Source of the DNA: Pelovirga terrestris
GTDB lineage: Bacteria; Desulfobacterota; Desulfuromonadia; Desulfuromonadales; Geopsychrobacteraceae
Assembly (NCBI RefSeq): GCF_014773365.1
Contig: NZ_JACWUN010000003.1
Coordinates: 62,001-126,000, forward strand
Length of the DNA: 64,000 bases
Direction: 5' to 3'
Shown here: in pieces, positions 18,574-26,354 of the stretch
How positions within the stretch are numbered: position 1 is the stretch's first letter
How the letters are laid out: every line of letters begins with the position of its first letter
Made by a program: the position numbers and the translations under genes
The notes under the pieces: generated by a model
What the model saw: the letters and a program-made list of their open reading frames with translations, nothing else
Database searches by the model: none
Told to the model about the DNA's origin: nothing

Positions 18574-18588
18574 AAATGGAGGTTTTCT

Positions 18589-18861
18589 ATGGATACTGTG
18601 AGTGTCAACAAGTTCCGGGACAATTTAAAAAACTTTGTAGAGCAAGTTACTCACCAGCATGTGCCGCTGAAAGTCACTCGCCGAAGTGGTGAGGACTTTG
18701 TGATCATTGGCGCGGATGACTGGGAACGCGAGCAAGAAACCCTTTATGTTCTGCAAAACACCAGCCTTATGAAACAAATAGCCGAATCAACTCGGACACA
18801 TAGCGAGCGTTCTGGGTACCCACCAACGACAGGGGAAACCAATGAGATCCTTGGTGTTTGA
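18589..18861 (+). CDS. yefM: Antitoxin, Phd/YefM family
   Basis: A 90-residue antitoxin. The N-terminal DNA-binding domain reads MDTVSVNKFRDNLKNFVEQVTHQHVPLKVTRR with EDFVIIGADDWEREQETLYVLQN, the Phd/YefM fold. A disordered C-terminal tail, which would wrap the toxin, follows. The ATG at 18589 has GGAGG at the right distance; an in-frame upstream ATG at 18553 lies inside the operator region and is unlikely to be used. The 3' end overlaps the toxin gene by 20 bp. Confidence 0.9.
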   Translation: MDTVSVNKFRDNLKNFVEQVTHQHVPLKVTRRSGEDFVIIGADDWEREQETLYVLQNTSLMKQIAESTRTHSERSGYPPTTGETNEILGV

Positions 18862-19111
18862 GGGTAACACTTGGGCCACCTATGAAGAACTCAGAACAAA
18901 AGATAAACCTATCCATAAGGCCCTATGCACCATTTTGAAAGAAATGCTCAGAGGTGATCCTGCTACCGGAACGGGGAAACCTGAAGCTCTTCGACACAAC
19001 CTTACCGGCTTTTGGTCACGCAGGCTAAGTCAAAAAGATCGGGTTGTTTACAAATACGACGATAAATACCTTTATATTTTTGCAATCGGCGGACATTACG
19101 ATCAATTGTGA
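18842..19111 (+). CDS. yoeB: Toxin YoeB (ribosome-dependent mRNA interferase)
   Basis: An 89-residue RelE-superfamily toxin. GKPEALRHNLTGFWSRRLSQKDRVVYKYDD and the terminal GGHYDQL are the YoeB signatures; the H-Y pair near the C terminus and the RR/R residues belong to the RNase site. It cleaves mRNA in the ribosomal A site unless bound by YefM. The gene is intact, with no frameshift. The 72 bp after its stop separate it from a convergent gene and contain the GC-rich stretch GCGGCGGGCGGGGCCGCG. Confidence 0.93.
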   Translation: MRSLVFEGNTWATYEELRTKDKPIHKALCTILKEMLRGDPATGTGKPEALRHNLTGFWSRRLSQKDRVVYKYDDKYLYIFAIGGHYDQL

Positions 19112-19183
19112 GTCTTAACGGTTTGAGATAAGCGGCGGCGGGCGGGGCCGCGACCCCGCGGTCCTGGTGTTGATCTTCAACAA

Positions 19184-19432
19184 TCACGCATCGAGCAACC
19201 GCTTCAACGTGTTACCAAGAATGACGTTATTGACCCCCATCCCCAGATACCCGGTCTGGCCGTAGGTATCATAGTGCGCGACCTGTTCAATCAGGTTTTC
19301 AATCTCCTGCTTTCTCGCCCTGAATTGGTCCTGCTGATCGATAATAAACTGCACCTGCTCAGCCAGATAATCAGGCAATTCCTGCTCATCCTGAGCGGTC
19401 TTCAGCACCATCTGGAGTTGCGCAAAAATCAT
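19184..19432 (-). CDS. Small hypothetical protein, paralog of its neighbour
   Basis: An 82-residue glutamine- and aspartate-rich, probably helical protein with no transmembrane segment. It shares a pattern with the preceding gene product (19429-19695): LPxxLAxxV, then (D/E)QVxxYDxYxxxG, then TLxxLL near the C terminus. The two are likely diverged duplicates. The start overlaps the upstream stop by four bases, so they are translated together. I recognise no known family. It runs convergently to yoeB. Confidence 0.65.
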   Translation of the reverse strand: MIFAQLQMVLKTAQDEQELPDYLAEQVQFIIDQQDQFRARKQEIENLIEQVAHYDTYGQTGYLGMGVNNVILGNTLKRLLDA

Positions 19433-19695
19433 TCTTGCCCCTCCTCCAGCCAGCGCAGGGTTCTGGCGATATCCTCGTGGTCATACGCCCACTTGCAGCA
19501 TCCCGCTTCAGCATAGACATCATACTCGCGCACCTGATCCAGCAGAATTTCCACCAGGTACTCCTTATCTTCATAGTCCGTCGGATTGCATGCCACCTGA
19601 AGCACCGGGTCTGCCAACCATTTAGGCAGGTCACCATGGTCGTACTGCTCACGGGTTGCCAGTTCAAGTTCAGCGAAAACTTGGGACATCGTCAC
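19429..19695 (-). CDS. Small hypothetical protein, paralog of its neighbour
   Basis: An 88-residue acidic protein, probably helical. Shared features with the next gene are LPKWLADPV, LDQVREYDVYAEAGC and TLRWLEE. It differs in having CCKWAYD around a double cysteine. AGGAGTGTGACG precedes the start region. It is divergent from the nitrogen-control kinase gene, whose sigma-54 promoter lies about 80 bp away on the other strand; there is no evidence that the pair shares that control. Function unknown. Confidence 0.65.
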   Translation of the reverse strand: MTMSQVFAELELATREQYDHGDLPKWLADPVLQVACNPTDYEDKEYLVEILLDQVREYDVYAEAGCCKWAYDHEDIARTLRWLEEGQE

Positions 19696-19773
19696 ACTCC
19701 TTTTTTTCGTTGCATTAACAAGGATAGCGATTGTTGTGCGTTCATCATCAGACCAGGGGATATTCTAACATTA

Positions 19774-19791
19774 TTGGCATCATCTGTGCTA
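19774..19791 (+). promoter_or_regulatory. Sigma-54 (-24/-12) promoter of the histidine kinase gene
   Basis: TTGGCAT-N6-TGTGCT has GG at 19776-19777 and GC at 19788-19789, exactly the GG-N10-GC spacing required by sigma-54. It lies 46 bp before the kinase ATG. It matches the promoters found before glnK, nifH, nifB, nifE and nifV in this window. Confidence 0.75.
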
Positions 19792-19834
19792 ACTCCTGCT
19801 GTCAAGAACGCTATGACGAAAGGGACAGCCATCG

Positions 19835-21391
19835 ATGTTTCAGCAGAACCAGCTACTATTCCGCGCCCTGCTTGATATCGGCAAAGAACTCGCCGCCATC
19901 ACTGATATTGATCCCCTCCTGCAGAGAATTCTGGAGGTATCTCAAGAGGTTTTCACCTTTGACAATGCGATCATCCGCCTGCTCAATCCAGCAACCAACA
20001 CCCTGGAAACGGCCGCCAGCTATGGCTACAGCGAAGATGCGATCTCCCGCCCCATCGGCCTCGGTCAGGGGATCATGGGCAAGGCTGCCAAATTTGGACG
20101 CCCCTATCTGATTAATAATATTGCACCTGAGGATGACTACATCCCCGGCATTGACGCTGCCCGTTCGGAAATGGCCGTCCCGTTGATCGCCCGCGATAAG
20201 GTCATTGGAGTCTTTAACGTCGAAAGCCGCCAGCCGGACGCCTTTACCGCCCAGGACTGTGACACCCTGACGATCCTGGCCGGTCAGGCGGCTATCGCCA
20301 TCGACAATGCTCACCTCTACCGCGACCTGTGCCAGGTGTCGCGGGAAAAGGAACAGCTCCACCACCTCAATGAACAGATCCTGACCAGCATCAGTATCGG
20401 TCTGTACACGGTTGACCAGCATCTGCGCATTACCTCATGGAATCCCAGTATGACGCGGATGAGCGGCATCAGCGCCGCTGAGGCCGGCGGCAAGTCGTTA
20501 CTTGAACTGTTCCCGACCCTCGAAGAGGAAGGAATTGCCGAGCGCCTTCGTGATGTTTTAAGCAGCGGAGAGGCCCAGCAGTTGCGCATTGTTCACCGGG
20601 GTCAGAGTGGCCAGAACCGTCTGCAGAATCGGTTTTTATCACCCCTGAAAGACGATAACGAAACCGTAGGTGCCGTCATCGTCGTCGAAGATATCACCGA
20701 ATTCGAGCAACTGCTGGCACAAACTATTCAGTCGGAAAAACTCGTTGAAGTCGGGCGCATGAGTGCAGGTATCGCCCATGAAATTAACAATCCATTAGCG
20801 GTCATCAGCTACGCCTGCCAGATACTCGAGGAAACCGAGACCCCTTCGGAACAGGGTCGCGAGCTGCTCGAACGGATCGGCCTGGAGGTAGAGCGTCTTT
20901 CCCATCTGACCTCGGAATTGCTGACCTATTCAGGGCGCCAGGAGGATCACCGCGCCCCGACCGATCTCAACCAGACCATCGAGGATGTGCTGATCCTGCT
21001 AACCTACGAGATTAAAAAACATCAAGTTGATATCATCAAGAGTTTCAAGGAGTTGCCGCTAGTTGATGTGGATGGCAACAAGTTCAAACAAATATTTATC
21101 AACCTTGTTCTCAATGCAATCCAGGCCATGGAACCGCACGGAACAATTCATATCAGCACCCACTCCACATCAGATCAACTGCAGGTCAATATCGCCGATA
21201 CCGGTCCCGGCATTCCCGATCACCTCAAAGAGCAGATTTTTGAGCCCTTTATTACCCATCGCAAGGATGGCACAGGTACAGGCCTTGGCCTATATCTCTG
21301 CCGCAAAATTGTCACTGCCTATCAGGGCAGCTTGACGGTTGACGACAATCTGGGAGGAGGTAGCTGCTTCAAATTGCAGTTACCTCGGTGA
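19835..21391 (+). CDS. GAF-PAS sensor histidine kinase (GnfK-like)
   Basis: A 518-residue soluble kinase with no transmembrane segment. Domains in order: GAF (about residues 8-160), a short coiled linker (REKEQLHHLNEQIL), PAS (about 172-295), HisKA with the phosphoacceptor in AHEINNPLAV (near residue 313), and HATPase_c with NLVLNAIQAM, DTGPGIP and GTGLGLYL boxes. It has its own sigma-54 promoter and lies directly upstream of the glnK-amtB-ANTAR operon. In Geobacter sulfurreducens a kinase (GnfK) activated by a sigma-54 cascade phosphorylates an ANTAR antiterminator (GnfR) controlling nif genes. This protein is the likely counterpart by position and regulation; the pairing itself is inferred. 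Confidence 0.85.
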   Translation: MFQQNQLLFRALLDIGKELAAITDIDPLLQRILEVSQEVFTFDNAIIRLLNPATNTLETAASYGYSEDAISRPIGLGQGIMGKAAKFGRPYLINNIAPEDDYIPGIDAARSEMAVPLIARDKVIGVFNVESRQPDAFTAQDCDTLTILAGQAAIAIDNAHLYRDLCQVSREKEQLHHLNEQILTSISIGLYTVDQHLRITSWNPSMTRMSGISAAEAGGKSLLELFPTLEEEGIAERLRDVLSSGEAQQLRIVHRGQSGQNRLQNRFLSPLKDDNETVGAVIVVEDITEFEQLLAQTIQSEKLVEVGRMSAGIAHEINNPLAVISYACQILEETETPSEQGRELLERIGLEVERLSHLTSELLTYSGRQEDHRAPTDLNQTIEDVLILLTYEIKKHQVDIIKSFKELPLVDVDGNKFKQIFINLVLNAIQAMEPHGTIHISTHSTSDQLQVNIADTGPGIPDHLKEQIFEPFITHRKDGTGTGLGLYLCRKIVTAYQGSLTVDDNLGGGSCFKLQLPR

Positions 21392-21505
21392 ACCTCCCTA
21401 TCTGCTTGCACGTTTTTTGTCCAAGCGCCGGCTCAATGCACAAAAAAAAGGCACTCTTTTCCTAATGCCGGGTATCACAACGGGGCAAACAACAGCCTGA
21501 AGAAG

Positions 21506-21523
21506 TTGGCACAGACCATGCTA
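21506..21523 (+). promoter_or_regulatory. Sigma-54 promoter of the glnK-amtB operon
   Basis: TTGGCAC-N5-CATGCT has GG at 21508-21509 and GC at 21520-21521, giving the exact N10 spacing and a full TGGCAC -24 element. Transcription should begin near 21533, giving a leader of about 150 nt that contains the terminator at 21610-21659. Confidence 0.85.
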
Positions 21524-21605
21524 AACAACAGACTAGCTCTTCATCAATCAGCATCCTGATGTGGGCTGACCCATCACAACAGCATTATACAATCGGAATA
21601 AACTT

Positions 21606-21659
21606 GAGCAAAGGCGCTCTGCACCCACAAGGATGGGTTCATTGCGCCTTTTATATTTT
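21606..21659 (+). promoter_or_regulatory. glnK leader: ANTAR-type P2 hairpin overlapping an intrinsic terminator
   Basis: GAGC-AAAGGC-GCTC (21606-21619) is a four-pair stem with a six-base loop having A at position 1 and G at position 4, the loop rule for ANTAR-bound RNAs. It shares bases with the 5' arm of a terminator, AAAGGCGC (21610-21617) pairing with GCGCCTTT (21644-21651), which is followed by a U-rich run. The two structures are mutually exclusive, so ANTAR binding would allow read-through into glnK. I did not find a convincing first (P1) hairpin upstream, only a strong tetraloop stem at TGTGGG-CTGA-CCCATC. Confidence 0.7.
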
Positions 21660-21661
21660 AA

Positions 21662-22024
<363 letters not shown>

Positions 22025-22076
22025 TCCTGGACAGACATAAAACCCACCCTATTTCGCGCAAAAAAGGAGAACGAGA

Positions 22077-23402
22077 ATGAAAAAACACCTGATATTACTG
22101 GCCGGGCTGGTTCTGCTGCCGAGTCTGGCGCTGGCTGAAGAGGCCCCCATTACCGAGGTCGCCTACATCCTTAACAGCTTTTCCTTTCTGATCAGTGGTG
22201 TACTGGTCATGTGGATGGCCGCCGGCTTTTCCATGCTCGAAGCCGGCATGGTGCGCTCCAAAAACGTTGCGACCATCTGCCTGAAAAATATCTCTTTGTA
22301 CTCTATCGCCGGCATCCTCTATTACCTGATCGGCTACAACCTGATGTACGCCAATGTCGACGGTGGCTTTATCGGTAGCCTTGGCCTTTGGGGGGCAGAT
22401 GATGCCGCCGCCCTGGGTGGGGATTATTCCGGCGAATATGCCACTGGATCCGACTGGTTTTTCCAGATGGTGTTTGTCGCAACCGCTGCTTCGGTTGTTT
22501 CCGGCACCATCGCTGAACGTATTAAGCTCTGGCCTTTCCTGGGTTTTGTTGTCGTCCTGACCGCTGTCATCTACCCGATCCAGGGCGCCTGGAGTTGGGG
22601 TGGTGGCTGGCTTGATGAGATGGGCTTTGCCGATTACGCCGGGTCCACCATCGTTCACTCAGTCGGCGGCTGGGCCGCTCTCGCCGGGGCGATGATTCTT
22701 GGCGCCAGAACCGGAAAATATGGGAAGGATGGAAGGATCACCCCCCTGCCCGGTTCCAATATGCCCCTGGCAACCCTCGGGACCTTTATCCTGTGGATGG
22801 GCTGGTTTGGCTTTAATGGTGGTTCGGTTCTGGCCCTGGGCTCGGCCGACGCCGTCATCGAAATGTCAAATGTCTATCTCAACACCAATCTTGCCGCTGC
22901 CGGTGGTCTGGTTGCCGCCATCATCATGCTGCAACTGATCTACAAAAAGGTTGATTTGTCCATGGCCCTGAACGGTGCTCTGGCCGGACTGGTATCGATT
23001 ACCGCTGAACCTTCAACGCCGTCACCCGGCATGGCGGTGATCATCGGTGCCATCGGTGGCATTCTGGTGATACTAGCTATTCCGCTGCTCGACAAGCTCA
23101 AAATCGATGATGTCGTCGGCGCCATCTCGGTTCACCTGGTTTGCGGCATCTGGGGAACCCTGGCGGTACCACTGACCAATTCCGATGCCAGCTTTGTGGT
23201 ACAGTTTATTGGTATTATCGCTGTGGGTGCCTTTGTGCTGATCGCCAGTGCCCTGGTCTGGCTGGCACTGAAATACAGTGTGGGCATCCGCGTCAGCAAA
23301 GAAGTCGAGATGAACGGTTGTGACATGAGTGAACTCGGCATGGAAGCCTATCCGGATTTTCGTGGCGGTTCCTCTGCTGGTTCTTCCGGTGGCTCCTATT
23401 AA
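22077..23402 (+). CDS. amtB: Ammonium transporter AmtB
   Basis: A 441-residue membrane protein with an N-terminal signal sequence (LLPSLALAEE, cleavage near residue 21) and eleven predicted transmembrane helices. Family landmarks are FSFLISGVLVMWMAAGFSMLEAGMVRSKN, DWFFQMVFVATAASVVSGTIAER, the twin-histidine region (STIVHSVGGWAAL and SVHLVCGIWGTLA) and DDVVGAISVH. The C-terminal tail is long and Gly/Ser-rich. It conducts ammonium and recruits GlnK to the membrane. It lies 52 bp downstream of glnK in the same operon. Confidence 0.95.
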   Translation: MKKHLILLAGLVLLPSLALAEEAPITEVAYILNSFSFLISGVLVMWMAAGFSMLEAGMVRSKNVATICLKNISLYSIAGILYYLIGYNLMYANVDGGFIGSLGLWGADDAAALGGDYSGEYATGSDWFFQMVFVATAASVVSGTIAERIKLWPFLGFVVVLTAVIYPIQGAWSWGGGWLDEMGFADYAGSTIVHSVGGWAALAGAMILGARTGKYGKDGRITPLPGSNMPLATLGTFILWMGWFGFNGGSVLALGSADAVIEMSNVYLNTNLAAAGGLVAAIIMLQLIYKKVDLSMALNGALAGLVSITAEPSTPSPGMAVIIGAIGGILVILAIPLLDKLKIDDVVGAISVHLVCGIWGTLAVPLTNSDASFVVQFIGIIAVGAFVLIASALVWLALKYSVGIRVSKEVEMNGCDMSELGMEAYPDFRGGSSAGSSGGSY

Positions 23403-23456
23403 CAACCGCCGAGTGCGTAACGGTATTACAGTAGCTGAACAGTTTCACCCGTAACC

Positions 23457-23494
23457 CGGACGTGCTGATACCTGCTTCAGGTGCAGCACGTCCG
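23457..23494 (+). terminator. Strong hairpin between amtB and the ANTAR gene
   Basis: CGGACGTGCTG (23457-23467) and CAGCACGTCCG (23484-23494) form a perfect 11-bp stem, with an inner ACCTG/CAGGT stem in the loop. There is no proper U-tract (TCCTTGAC follows), so it may be a processing or stability hairpin that adjusts downstream expression rather than a full terminator. Confidence 0.5.
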
Positions 23495-23513
23495 TCCTTG
23501 ACAAGGATATCCC

Positions 23514-24077
23514 ATGAAAAAAGCCCTGGTCGTTGATGACGAGCCCCTGATACGCCGACAAGTTGCAGAAGCCTTGAGCGACTACGGCTTTGATGAACTT
23601 TTTGAAGCGGCCGACGGATCCCAGGCGGTTGCCCTGGCATCAGCCCACCAGCCCCTGTTGATCGTCATGGATGTCACCATGCCGATCATGGATGGCATTA
23701 CCGCTGCCGCCACTATCAACAGCAACCCCAGCGGCGCCATGGTGCTGTTGACCGGCACAACCGATAACGACACTGTGTCGCGGGCCATTGAGGCCGGGGT
23801 CCATCACTATCTGATGAAACCGTTCCGCGCTGACCAACTCAAAATTACCGTCGACATGGCCATCCATCAGTTTATTCAACTGTCTAATCTGCTCGATGAG
23901 GTCGCCGCCCTCAAGGAGAGTCTGGAAACCCGCAAGCTGGTCGACCGCGCCAAAGCGCTACTGATCAAAAACGGGATGACGGAACCCCAGGCTCATCGTA
24001 AGATCCAGAAACTGGCCATGGATAAGCGCAAAAGTATCGGTCAGGTTGCTGAAGCGATCCTGCTGACGGAGGGATGA
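23514..24077 (+). CDS. Response regulator with ANTAR RNA-binding domain (GnfR-like antiterminator)
   Basis: A 187-residue protein. The receiver domain (residues 1-118) has the acidic pair VDDE (D8, D9), the phosphoacceptor D53 in VMDVTMPIMDG, and K in LMKPFRADQ. After a coiled-coil segment, the C-terminal ANTAR domain (about residues 127-185) reads LETRKLVDRAKALLIKNGMTEPQAHRKIQKLAMDKRKSIGQVAEAILL, the classic AmiR/NasR/EutV pattern. ANTAR proteins bind tandem hexaloop hairpins and prevent terminator formation. Candidate targets are in this window before nifH, nifB and glnK. The likely partner kinase is at 19835-21391. In G. sulfurreducens the equivalent is GnfR. Confidence 0.92.
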   Translation: MKKALVVDDEPLIRRQVAEALSDYGFDELFEAADGSQAVALASAHQPLLIVMDVTMPIMDGITAAATINSNPSGAMVLLTGTTDNDTVSRAIEAGVHHYLMKPFRADQLKITVDMAIHQFIQLSNLLDEVAALKESLETRKLVDRAKALLIKNGMTEPQAHRKIQKLAMDKRKSIGQVAEAILLTEG

Positions 24078-24078
24078 T

Positions 24079-24882
24079 CTGAGCGCCCATCGCAGCAGCC
24101 ATCTCAGCGCCATAAACCTGAGCAATCTGCCCCCCTGGTTGATTGCCTCACACCATTACAACGAGAATCCGCAACGCATTCAGATCCAGGGGACACAAAG
24201 TCTCAGCAAGCTGCTGCCACGTCTCGACGGGATTTCCGACCTGCAGATGTGCGGCGCGCTGTTTCACGATTTCATGGATGTCACCTTTCAGCTTCATCAA
24301 TGGCAACGGGAAGACTCGCCCAATAGCCGCAAAAGTCTCAAAAACAGCTACTTGCGATTTTTGCGCGGCTGGCTCTTTGACAGTAATTCGATTGAGGGGG
24401 CGGTCCTTAAGGGGTGGGTAGAATCGCGCCTCGGGCTGCTGCCGACATTCCACCGCACGACCGTCGACGGCATCCATTCAGAAGATTATTTCCGTTATCT
24501 GGTCGATCGGATGCGCGGCGCAGCCCGTACCAGTGCCATCCTGTCGCAACTGGATCTACTCTATGAATACGTTCAGTACCTGCTCCACCGCAATGCCCGG
24601 ACAACACACCAGACCCTCTACCGGGGGATCAATGAATTGGAGGATCACATTATTCTCAAAAAAAACGGCAACTCCTGCCTGATGCGCCTGAACAATCTCA
24701 ATTCCTTCACCGCCGACTTTGAACGGGCCTGGGAATTCGGTTCCCGGGTATTACAAACAAAAGTCCCCCTGACCAAGATTTTTTTTCTTTCCGGGGTTCT
24801 GCCCAGATCCTTGTTCAAAGGGGAAGATGAATATCTGGTCATCGGCGGGGATTACGACGTGAACATTTTGATCGGCGGATGA
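24079..24882 (+). CDS. draT: NAD-dinitrogenase reductase ADP-ribosyltransferase DraT (CTG start)
   Basis: A 267-residue protein when read from CTG at 24079. The family-characteristic N terminus, SNLPPWLIASHHYNENPQRIQIQG, begins upstream of the first conventional start (TTG at 24139). The open frame between the in-frame stop at 24064 and that TTG contains no ATG, GTG or TTG. The CTG at 24079 sits six bases after a perfect GGAGG, so it is the best start. Later motifs are TLYRGINELEDH and LNNLNSFTADFERAWEFGSRVL. DraT transfers ADP-ribose from NAD to an arginine of NifH and switches nitrogenase off in response to ammonium or energy loss. The target arginine (R104) is present in this NifH. Confidence 0.88.
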   Translation: MSAHRSSHLSAINLSNLPPWLIASHHYNENPQRIQIQGTQSLSKLLPRLDGISDLQMCGALFHDFMDVTFQLHQWQREDSPNSRKSLKNSYLRFLRGWLFDSNSIEGAVLKGWVESRLGLLPTFHRTTVDGIHSEDYFRYLVDRMRGAARTSAILSQLDLLYEYVQYLLHRNARTTHQTLYRGINELEDHIILKKNGNSCLMRLNNLNSFTADFERAWEFGSRVLQTKVPLTKIFFLSGVLPRSLFKGEDEYLVIGGDYDVNILIGG

Positions 24883-25784
24883 GCGACAACGAGCAACAGA
24901 TGATTCTCTCACGCGGGCGCGCAGCGTTTCTCGGGCTGGCCCTGGGCGATGCCCTGGGGGCGACTACCGAGTTCATGCTACCGGCGGAGATCCGGGCTGC
25001 TTACCAGATCCACAACCGTATTATCGGTGGCGGTTGGCTTGGCGTTAAGGCCGGGCAGGTCACTGACGATACCGAAATGTCCCTGGCCCTAGGGCGCGCC
25101 GTAGTGGATTCCGGCGGTTGGAACCTCCAGCAGATTGCTGATTATTTTGTTGCCTGGATGCGCTCCAAACCGATCGACATCGGGGCTACGGTACGCAAGG
25201 GACTTCGCACCTATTTGCACCAGGGCACCCTGGAGATGCCGTTAAATGAGTGGGATGCCGGTAATGGTGCAGCGATGCGCATGTGTCCGGTTGCCCTGGC
25301 CAGCTACGGCAGTGACGATCTACTGAAGCGCTACACCCTGGAACAGGCGCACCTGACCCATCATCATCCACTGTCGGATGCCGGTTGCTTGTGTATCGGT
25401 CGTATGCTCCATACGGCCCTGGCCGGCGGTGATCGCTTTGCCCTGCACGAACTGACCCGGCAACTGGTGAAACAACATCCGAATTTTCGTTTTAACAACT
25501 ATAACGGCCAGGCCTCAGGATACATCGTTGACACCTTACGTACCGTTTTCCATTTTTTGTTCACCACCGCTGACTTTGAAGAGTGCCTGGTGGGTGTGGT
25601 TAACCAGGGGGGGGACGCGGACACGACCGGAGCCATTGCCGGCATGATCGCCGGAGCCCTTTATGGAGAAGAGAGCCTGCCGCAGGCCTGGCTAAAAAAA
25701 CTCAATCGTACCGTGCGCACCGATATTGAGCAATTGACACCTCAGTTGCTGGATCTGGCGCCGGCATTTAACCAGACAGACTGA
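24879..25784 (+). CDS. draG: ADP-ribosyl-[dinitrogenase reductase] hydrolase DraG
   Basis: A 301-residue member of the ADP-ribosylglycohydrolase family. The dinuclear metal ligands are in GDALGATTEF, DDTEMSLALGRA (about residues 60-71), and NQGGDADTTGAIAGMIAGALYG (about residues 248-269). DAGNGAAMRM matches the substrate loop. DraG removes ADP-ribose from NifH and reactivates nitrogenase, and is sequestered at the membrane by GlnK-AmtB when ammonium is present. It overlaps draT by four bases (ATGA), so the opposing pair is cotranslated. Confidence 0.94.
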   Translation: MSDNEQQMILSRGRAAFLGLALGDALGATTEFMLPAEIRAAYQIHNRIIGGGWLGVKAGQVTDDTEMSLALGRAVVDSGGWNLQQIADYFVAWMRSKPIDIGATVRKGLRTYLHQGTLEMPLNEWDAGNGAAMRMCPVALASYGSDDLLKRYTLEQAHLTHHHPLSDAGCLCIGRMLHTALAGGDRFALHELTRQLVKQHPNFRFNNYNGQASGYIVDTLRTVFHFLFTTADFEECLVGVVNQGGDADTTGAIAGMIAGALYGEESLPQAWLKKLNRTVRTDIEQLTPQLLDLAPAFNQTD

Positions 25785-25813
25785 TCCTGCTAATCCTACC
25801 AAAGGAGAAGATG

Positions 25814-26053
25814 ATGCCCACAAGTAAAGACATACCCTTAAGTGTCGCTGCGACAAAATCCCATTCAACCACCCTGAATCTGCTGATGCACATCAAGCGC
25901 GGCCTGCTTCCGGCGACCGAAGAACAGGGACAATGGTTTATCAACGAAACCGACCTGGAAGCCTTTATAGCCGACAACCGCAAGGCCGAGCCCGGTGAAC
26001 TTGGGATTCACAGCGGCTGCGGTAAAGGATGCGGCAGTTGCGCCGAGGAATAG
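25814..26053 (+). CDS. Unrecognised small protein, HTH-like with CX3CX2C tail
   Basis: A 79-residue protein with ATG at 25814, six bases after GGAG (a second ATG three bases earlier is less well placed). The first 50 residues (SHSTTLNLLMHIKRGLLPATEEQGQWFINETDLEAFI) resemble an excisionase/MerR-like winged HTH. The C terminus ends in HSGCGKGCGSCAEE with cysteines at 69, 73 and 76, a CX3CX2C arrangement able to bind an Fe-S cluster or metal. It sits between draG and an unknown gene in the glnK-dra operon. I do not know the family; an iron-sulfur or redox-linked accessory of the switch-off system is a guess. Confidence 0.65.
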   Translation: MPTSKDIPLSVAATKSHSTTLNLLMHIKRGLLPATEEQGQWFINETDLEAFIADNRKAEPGELGIHSGCGKGCGSCAEE

Positions 26054-26057
26054 CGCC

Positions 26058-26354
26058 ATGAATATCTCCATCAGTCCATCAGATTTATTCTATCGCTACC
26101 GCCACAAGAAACAGACCAGGGAGCTGCCAAAATTTCAAGGCAAGCCGGATGCGCACCCTTTTGATCGCGACGATCTCTACGAGGTTTTGCCGATGCTCGA
26201 AGCCGTCATGAATGAAATTGGCAGCGCCGAAGGACAAGTACTGGAGAAGATCGAAGAAATGATGCTGCTGCAAATGCCCGGCTTTATCCGCACCCGTGAA
26301 CAGGTCTTTGATTTTCTCGTTGATTTCGCCAGGCAGCGCGGGATGCCATCATGA
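26058..26354 (+). CDS. Unrecognised conserved-looking protein in the dra operon
   Basis: A 98-residue soluble protein starting ATG at 26058, four bases after the previous stop. It contains FYRYRHKKQTRELPKFQGKPDAHPFDRDDLYEVLPMLEAVMNEIG, a basic N-terminal third and an acidic helical C-terminal two-thirds (LEKIEEMMLLQMPGFIRTREQVFDFLVDFARQRG). No signal peptide, transmembrane segment or cysteines. I recognise no domain. Its stop overlaps the FKBP gene start by four bases. The tight operon position suggests a role with DraT/DraG, but nothing in the sequence defines it. Confidence 0.65.
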   Translation: MNISISPSDLFYRYRHKKQTRELPKFQGKPDAHPFDRDDLYEVLPMLEAVMNEIGSAEGQVLEKIEEMMLLQMPGFIRTREQVFDFLVDFARQRGMPS

